In this document: positions 59,278 through 64,000 of the stretch, one piece after another
Layout: each line of letters opens with the position of its first letter
Numbering within the stretch: position 1 is the stretch's first letter
NCBI GenBank assembly: GCA_009733775.1
Contig: WOGZ01000043.1
Span: 104,092-168,091 of the forward strand
Source: Alectoria sarmentosa
Lineage: Eukaryota > Ascomycota > Lecanoromycetes > Lecanorales > Parmeliaceae
Length of the DNA stretch: 64,000 nt
Reading direction: 5' to 3'
Position numbers and translations under genes: made by a program
The notes under the pieces: model-generated
The model's input: the letters and a program-made list of their open reading frames with translations, nothing else
The model's database searches: none
What the model was told of the DNA's origin: nothing

Positions 59278-60360
59278 AGCGTTAAATCAGAGCGTATCAT
59301 TATATTTATTTTAAAAATTTTATATTTATAAAATCATATTTAAATTTTCAAATTTATGAAAAATATGAAATTTCGCAATTCGAATTTAATTGAATAAGAT
59401 TATATTGATATGAAAATATTTATAAATGATTTTTTAAATATAAATAATGAAATTTTAAATAAATATAGAAAAACGAGAGATTATCGATTAATTCATCGAT
59501 TAATTATTAAATAATATTATTATAAATTTAATTGATGTTATTTATCGCGATTTGGATTTATATTGAACATTTGATTTTTATATTTTTAAAACGATTCTTT
59601 GCACTCTTAATAAAAACGTCACTCGATTCAATAATTAAGTTTTTAATAAATTCTATAAAATCAAAATGATATATATTAATCGTGATTAAGTCGTTGACGA
59701 AAAAGATAACTTTTTTTTATTTATCGAATTAATGAACGTTTTTGAATTAATTTTTTTATTATTTTATTATTTGAAATTGAAAAAGAATTATGTGATAATG
59801 TTGTTAAAAAATTTATAATAATTATAAAATTTATGCAATGAAACACGCTTATAAATCAAATATATTGAATTTAAGATACTTAATTATCGCATTTTTGAAA
59901 ACGAATATAATGATAAACGTTATTATATATCACGCATATTTTTTATTTCGCTCGATTCGAATAATTTATATATTTTCTTTCGACGCATTCAATATTTAAT
60001 TCGTTTAATTTTTAATATAACGATTAATAAATCGTAAAATTAATTTTTATAATAAATCGATTTATGTTTATAATCGAAGGTTTTCGTTTATAATTAATTA
60101 TATATAATTTTGAGCCGAATTATTAATAAAATCGATTTATTTATTATAATTTTAAACGATTTATCAAAGAAATAATCGAATTATTCGATTAAATGTATTA
60201 AAAATAAGGTTATTAAATAAATGCTTTTTATATAATAATAAAAGTAAATCATATACGCATAGAAAAGCAAATAGAGTTCGCTTAATCGACGTTATTTAAA
60301 TTCGTTTCGCCTTCATTTGCCTTAAATATTATAAATTTAATTTATAAACCTTAATTTGTT
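59278..60360 (+). repeat. Left arm of 1.08 kb inverted repeat
   Basis: Starts AGCGTTAAATCAGAGCGTAT and ends near CCTTAATTTGTT. It pairs along its whole length with 62919-64000 read in reverse; sampled differences are all transitions. Confidence 0.85.
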
Positions 60361-62918
60361 AAAGATAAAAAAAGAGACATGCATTTTGAAAATTTCGATA
60401 ATTTATTTTTCTGCATTTCATTGTTTTTATAATATTAATTAATAATAATTAAACATCGCGCGATTGTTAATTATTTTTTTCAAAACATATTTTTTATTTT
60501 ATATTCGATTTTAATTTTATATAAATTATTATAATATAAAATATATTATATATTAATATTAAATTATATATCGCTTGTATAAAATATTTTAAATATATTT
60601 AAACTTTCATTATTGTGTCGAAGCTTTAAATCTTTATCGCTATTATAATTTATATAAATGTTTTTTATTTTTCTATTATTTATAATTATTAAAAAATTAA
60701 TAATATTATTTCGATAACTTTTATTTTTATTAAAAAATAATTCGAAATCAATGTATCATTTTTAAAAAATTTATTTGTTGTTTAATTTTTAGCGAAGAGA
60801 ATTTTATAATTATTAAAAAAAGTCGATAAAAATAATTTATGTGATATAAAAAACTTCAATTATTTGCGAACGAAATTTAAAAAAAATTAAAGAATTTTGC
60901 GTACTTTTAATTTTTATATAATAATTAATAAATGTATAATTAAGAAAATTAAGCGAATTTATTATTTTATTATAATGTTAAATAAATTAATTTCGAAAAA
61001 GTATAATTTTTTTATAATCGATAATAAAGATTATTTTTATAATTATTCGTAATATTCTTTTATATAAATTTTAATAAATTAATCAAAAATAAAAGAATTG
61101 AAAAATATATTAATTATGATAATTAAAATAATTATTAATATATAACTTTTTAACATTATTTTCTTTATAAATAATTGTTTTAATAATTTAAAATTAATTA
61201 TAATTTTGAAAATTAAAGAAATTACGATATATGAAATTATAAACTTAAATCGAAAAAATCTTTCAAGTTTGCTCGTGAAGATAAAATAGCAATATTTTAA
61301 AAATATTATATACGAAATTCTTGCGACAATAATATAAAATAATGTTTTTTAATAATTTAACAAAATAATAATCTTATTTTAACATTTATTATTGTATATA
61401 ATATTCGAGAAATTAATAATTTTGTTTTTAAAAAAAGAAAACATTTTAATAAAATTAATATAAACGTTTATATTACTTTATTTATTTTTATAAAAAATGA
61501 ATATAATATTTTAAAAAAAGATAAAGCTTTTTAAATTCTTTTTTATTATAATAAAAAAAAAATCGATTTAATACTTTAATAATTATATACATAAATTAAT
61601 AAATTTACAATCGAAATTTTTACTTTCATTAACATTTAAATGAGAGTTTCGTGAATGTTTTTAAAGTATATAAATTAATAAAAACAATTTAAAAGCATTA
61701 AAAGTTTTTAAAAAATATAATCATAAAATTATTAAAACATAAATAAAAATATGATCGTAAAAAACAATTTTCATTTTTTATTATTATACTTATTACGAAA
61801 TTAATAATAAATAATTTATAAATTTAATATAATAATATATTATATAAAAATTTATATATGCAGCGAAGTAAATATATATGTGTATTAAAATCGCATTAGC
61901 TTTATTTTATTAAATTATTTAAATTATATAATATATCATAATAAGTGCTCACAAAAAATAGAAAAAGTTATATTTTTATAATTAAATAATAATAATAGCG
62001 AAATAGCGATAGTGAAATGAATTCGATAATATTATATTTTATTATATTAAAATAAATTATATATGTATATAAAATATAATTAAAATAATTAAAAATGAGT
62101 AATGAAAGTCGTATTCTTCGATCGCAATTTTATTAAAATCGAATTTAAAGCGAATTAAACATTTTTTAAATTTTTTATATTTATTAACGTAATTGAATAA
62201 TATTATATTCGAAGTTTAAATAAATCAAATATTAATTTAACGTCGATTTTTAAATTCTTGTTTATTTTTAACTTGTAATTTTTATATTTTCTGCGTAACG
62301 AATATAAATAAGCGAAGAAGCAAATATAATATAATAATAAAATTATTAAAATTATGATAAAATTGAAATTATAAAAATTAAATTCGTGATTTTAATACTA
62401 TTAACTTTATTATTACTATTATTAATGTTTTTTTTTTCGTAATAATTTTCGCAATTATTTATTGCAACGATTTTTTCTTTTGTTTTTATTTTCGTTATAA
62501 AATTCTTTTCTTATATTATTAACGAGTTTTTTTATTTCGCTTTTTCTTTTCTTAAATAATTTATTGTTGTGAAATTGACGAAGTTAATAAAGTGACTTAT
62601 TGTTTTATAAATGTTTTTATTTTATCATTAAAAGATAGTAAATAAAACGTTTTATATGCTTTTAATTATGTAAAAGTTATACGTATTTAAAATTCGAGTA
62701 TTATTTAATCGAGTTTCGTAAAAAAAAGTTAAAATTATAATAATATCGAAAAATTTAGTAAAAAAATTAATGCGAATATATATTAAAAGATATTCGATAA
62801 TAGCGAGTGTATAATAAATTCGTTTTAAAACGTTATATTATTAAATATTAACACAAACTTTATATATAACGTTTAAATAAAATTTTAATATATAAATGTT
62901 ATTATTATTATATTACGA

Positions 62919-64000
62919 AACAAGTTAAGACTTATAAATTAAATTTATGATACTTAAGATAAATGAAGACGAAACGAATTTAAATAACGTCGATTAAGCG
63001 AACTCTGCTTGCTTTTTTATGCGTATATAATTTATTTTTATTGTTATATAAAAAGCATTTGCTTAATAATCTTATTTTTAATATATTTAATCAAATAACT
63101 CGATTGTTTTCTTGATAAATCGTTTAAAATTATAATAAATAAATCGATTTTATTAATAATTCGATTTAAGATTATATATAATTAATTATAAACGAAGATC
63201 TTCGATTATAAACATAAATCGATTTATTATAAAAATTGATTTTGCGATTTATTAATCGTTATATTAAAGATTAAGCGAATTGAATATTAAATGCGTTAAA
63301 AAAGAGCATATAAATTGTTCGAATCGAGCGAAATAAAAGATATGCGTGATATATAATAACGTTTATCGTTATATTCGTTTTTAAAAATACGATAATCGAG
63401 TATCTTAAATTCAATATATTTAATTTATAAACGTGTTTTATTATATAAATTTTATAATTATTATAAATTTCTTAATAACATTATTATATAATTTTTTTTT
63501 TAATTTCAAATAATGAAATAATAAAAAGATTGATTTAAAAACGTTTATTAATTCGATAAATAAAAAAAAACTATTTTCTTCGTTAACGATTTAATCACGA
63601 TTGATATACATCGTTTTAATTTCAAAAAATTTATTAAGAATTTAATTATTAAATTGAGTGACGTTTTTATTAAAAATGCAAAAAATCGTTTTAAAGATAT
63701 ATAATTAAATGCTTAATATGAATTTAAATCGCGATAAATAACATTAATTAGGTTTATAATAATGTTATTTGATAATTAATTGATAAATTAATCGACGATC
63801 TCTTATTTTTTTATATTTGTTAAAATTTTATTATTCACATTTAAAAAATTATTTGCGAATGTTTTTATATCAACACGATTTTATTCAATTAAATTCGAAT
63901 TGCGAAGTTTTATATTTTTCGTGAATTTAAAGATTTGAATATGACTTTATAAATATGAGATTTTTAAGATAAATGTAACGATACGCTCTGATTTAACGCT
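62919..64000 (-). repeat. Right arm of 1.08 kb inverted repeat
   Basis: Reverse complement of 59278-60360, beginning at the last base of the window. The arm may therefore continue beyond it. The spacer between the arms is 2558 bp. Confidence 0.85.

Larger units (their letters stand above)
53990..64000. repeat. AT-rich RIP isochore, gene-free, runs off the right edge
   Basis: From about 54,000 the sequence is almost entirely A and T for ten kilobases. The remaining C and G sit largely in CpG, as expected if CpA (and TpG on the other strand) was converted to TpA. No open frame is meaningful; the longest is a 60-codon Asn/Ile/Lys-rich frame at 56504-56686. It contains the 1.08 kb inverted repeat and the 175 bp direct duplication below, so it is made of mutated repeats rather than simple low-complexity DNA. 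No telomere repeat is seen. Confidence 0.85.

Noticed and set aside
53990..64000. Mitochondrial DNA insertion
   Set aside because: No mitochondrial gene, rRNA or tRNA is recognisable; the CpG-retaining AT bias and transition-only repeat divergence fit RIP better.
63900..64000. Chromosome end
   Set aside because: No TTAGGG-type array; the edge falls inside an inverted-repeat arm.

Overview
The window looks like a chromosome segment from a filamentous ascomycete, probably a Dothideomycete. I infer this from the gene set (Vps16, Prp19, GT15 mannosyltransferase, Dma-type FHA-RING ligase, DUF3176 and DUF4604 proteins), from short 48-60 bp GT-AG introns with CTGAC/CTAAC branch sites, and from two sharply bounded AT-rich blocks with the signature of repeat-induced point mutation (RIP). 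The class assignment is inference; no rRNA or marker gene is present. Exon boundaries were joined by hand. For every gene described as complete, the exon lengths sum to a multiple of three.

Gene-rich part 1 (1-25,500): a magnesium-chelatase-like ATPase gene leaving the left edge (minus), divergent from vps16 (plus). Then come a short kinesin-3-like motor, a Taf14/YEATS gene, the fatty-acid-elongation dehydratase phs1, a RING-type protein, prp19 and a DUF4604 protein (all minus). A GT15 mannosyltransferase and an 892-codon unknown membrane protein (both plus) follow, then a decayed gene near 24.3 kb.

Gene-rich part 2 (25,500-38,200): a 1701-residue P4-ATPase flippase (plus) converges on a RanBP1 gene (minus). 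A homeodomain factor and the mitochondrial phosphatase gep4 (both minus) follow.

RIP block 1 (about 38,290-43,190): AT-rich DNA containing a degenerate tandem array and a 3.7 kb LTR retroelement. The element has 175 bp LTRs and a perfect 5 bp target duplication. Its two LTRs differ at 24 sites, all transitions.

Gene-rich part 3 (43,300-53,820): smd3 (plus), then an AAGAB/Irc6-like gene, a dma1-like gene, a cytochrome P450 and a DUF3176 membrane protein (all minus).

RIP block 2 (about 54,000-64,000, running off the right edge): ten kilobases of gene-free, very AT-rich DNA with a 1.08 kb inverted repeat and a 175 bp direct duplication.

The most interesting signal is a set of introns that resemble each other although they sit in unrelated genes. 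Two introns of the flippase gene and the first intron of the P450 gene are 143-158 bp, against about 50 bp for most others. They share an internal GTCGCAWGACAT box and a near-identical 3' end around the branch site. Two further flippase introns share only the ends. In several, the two intron ends are complementary. This is what mobile introner-like elements look like.
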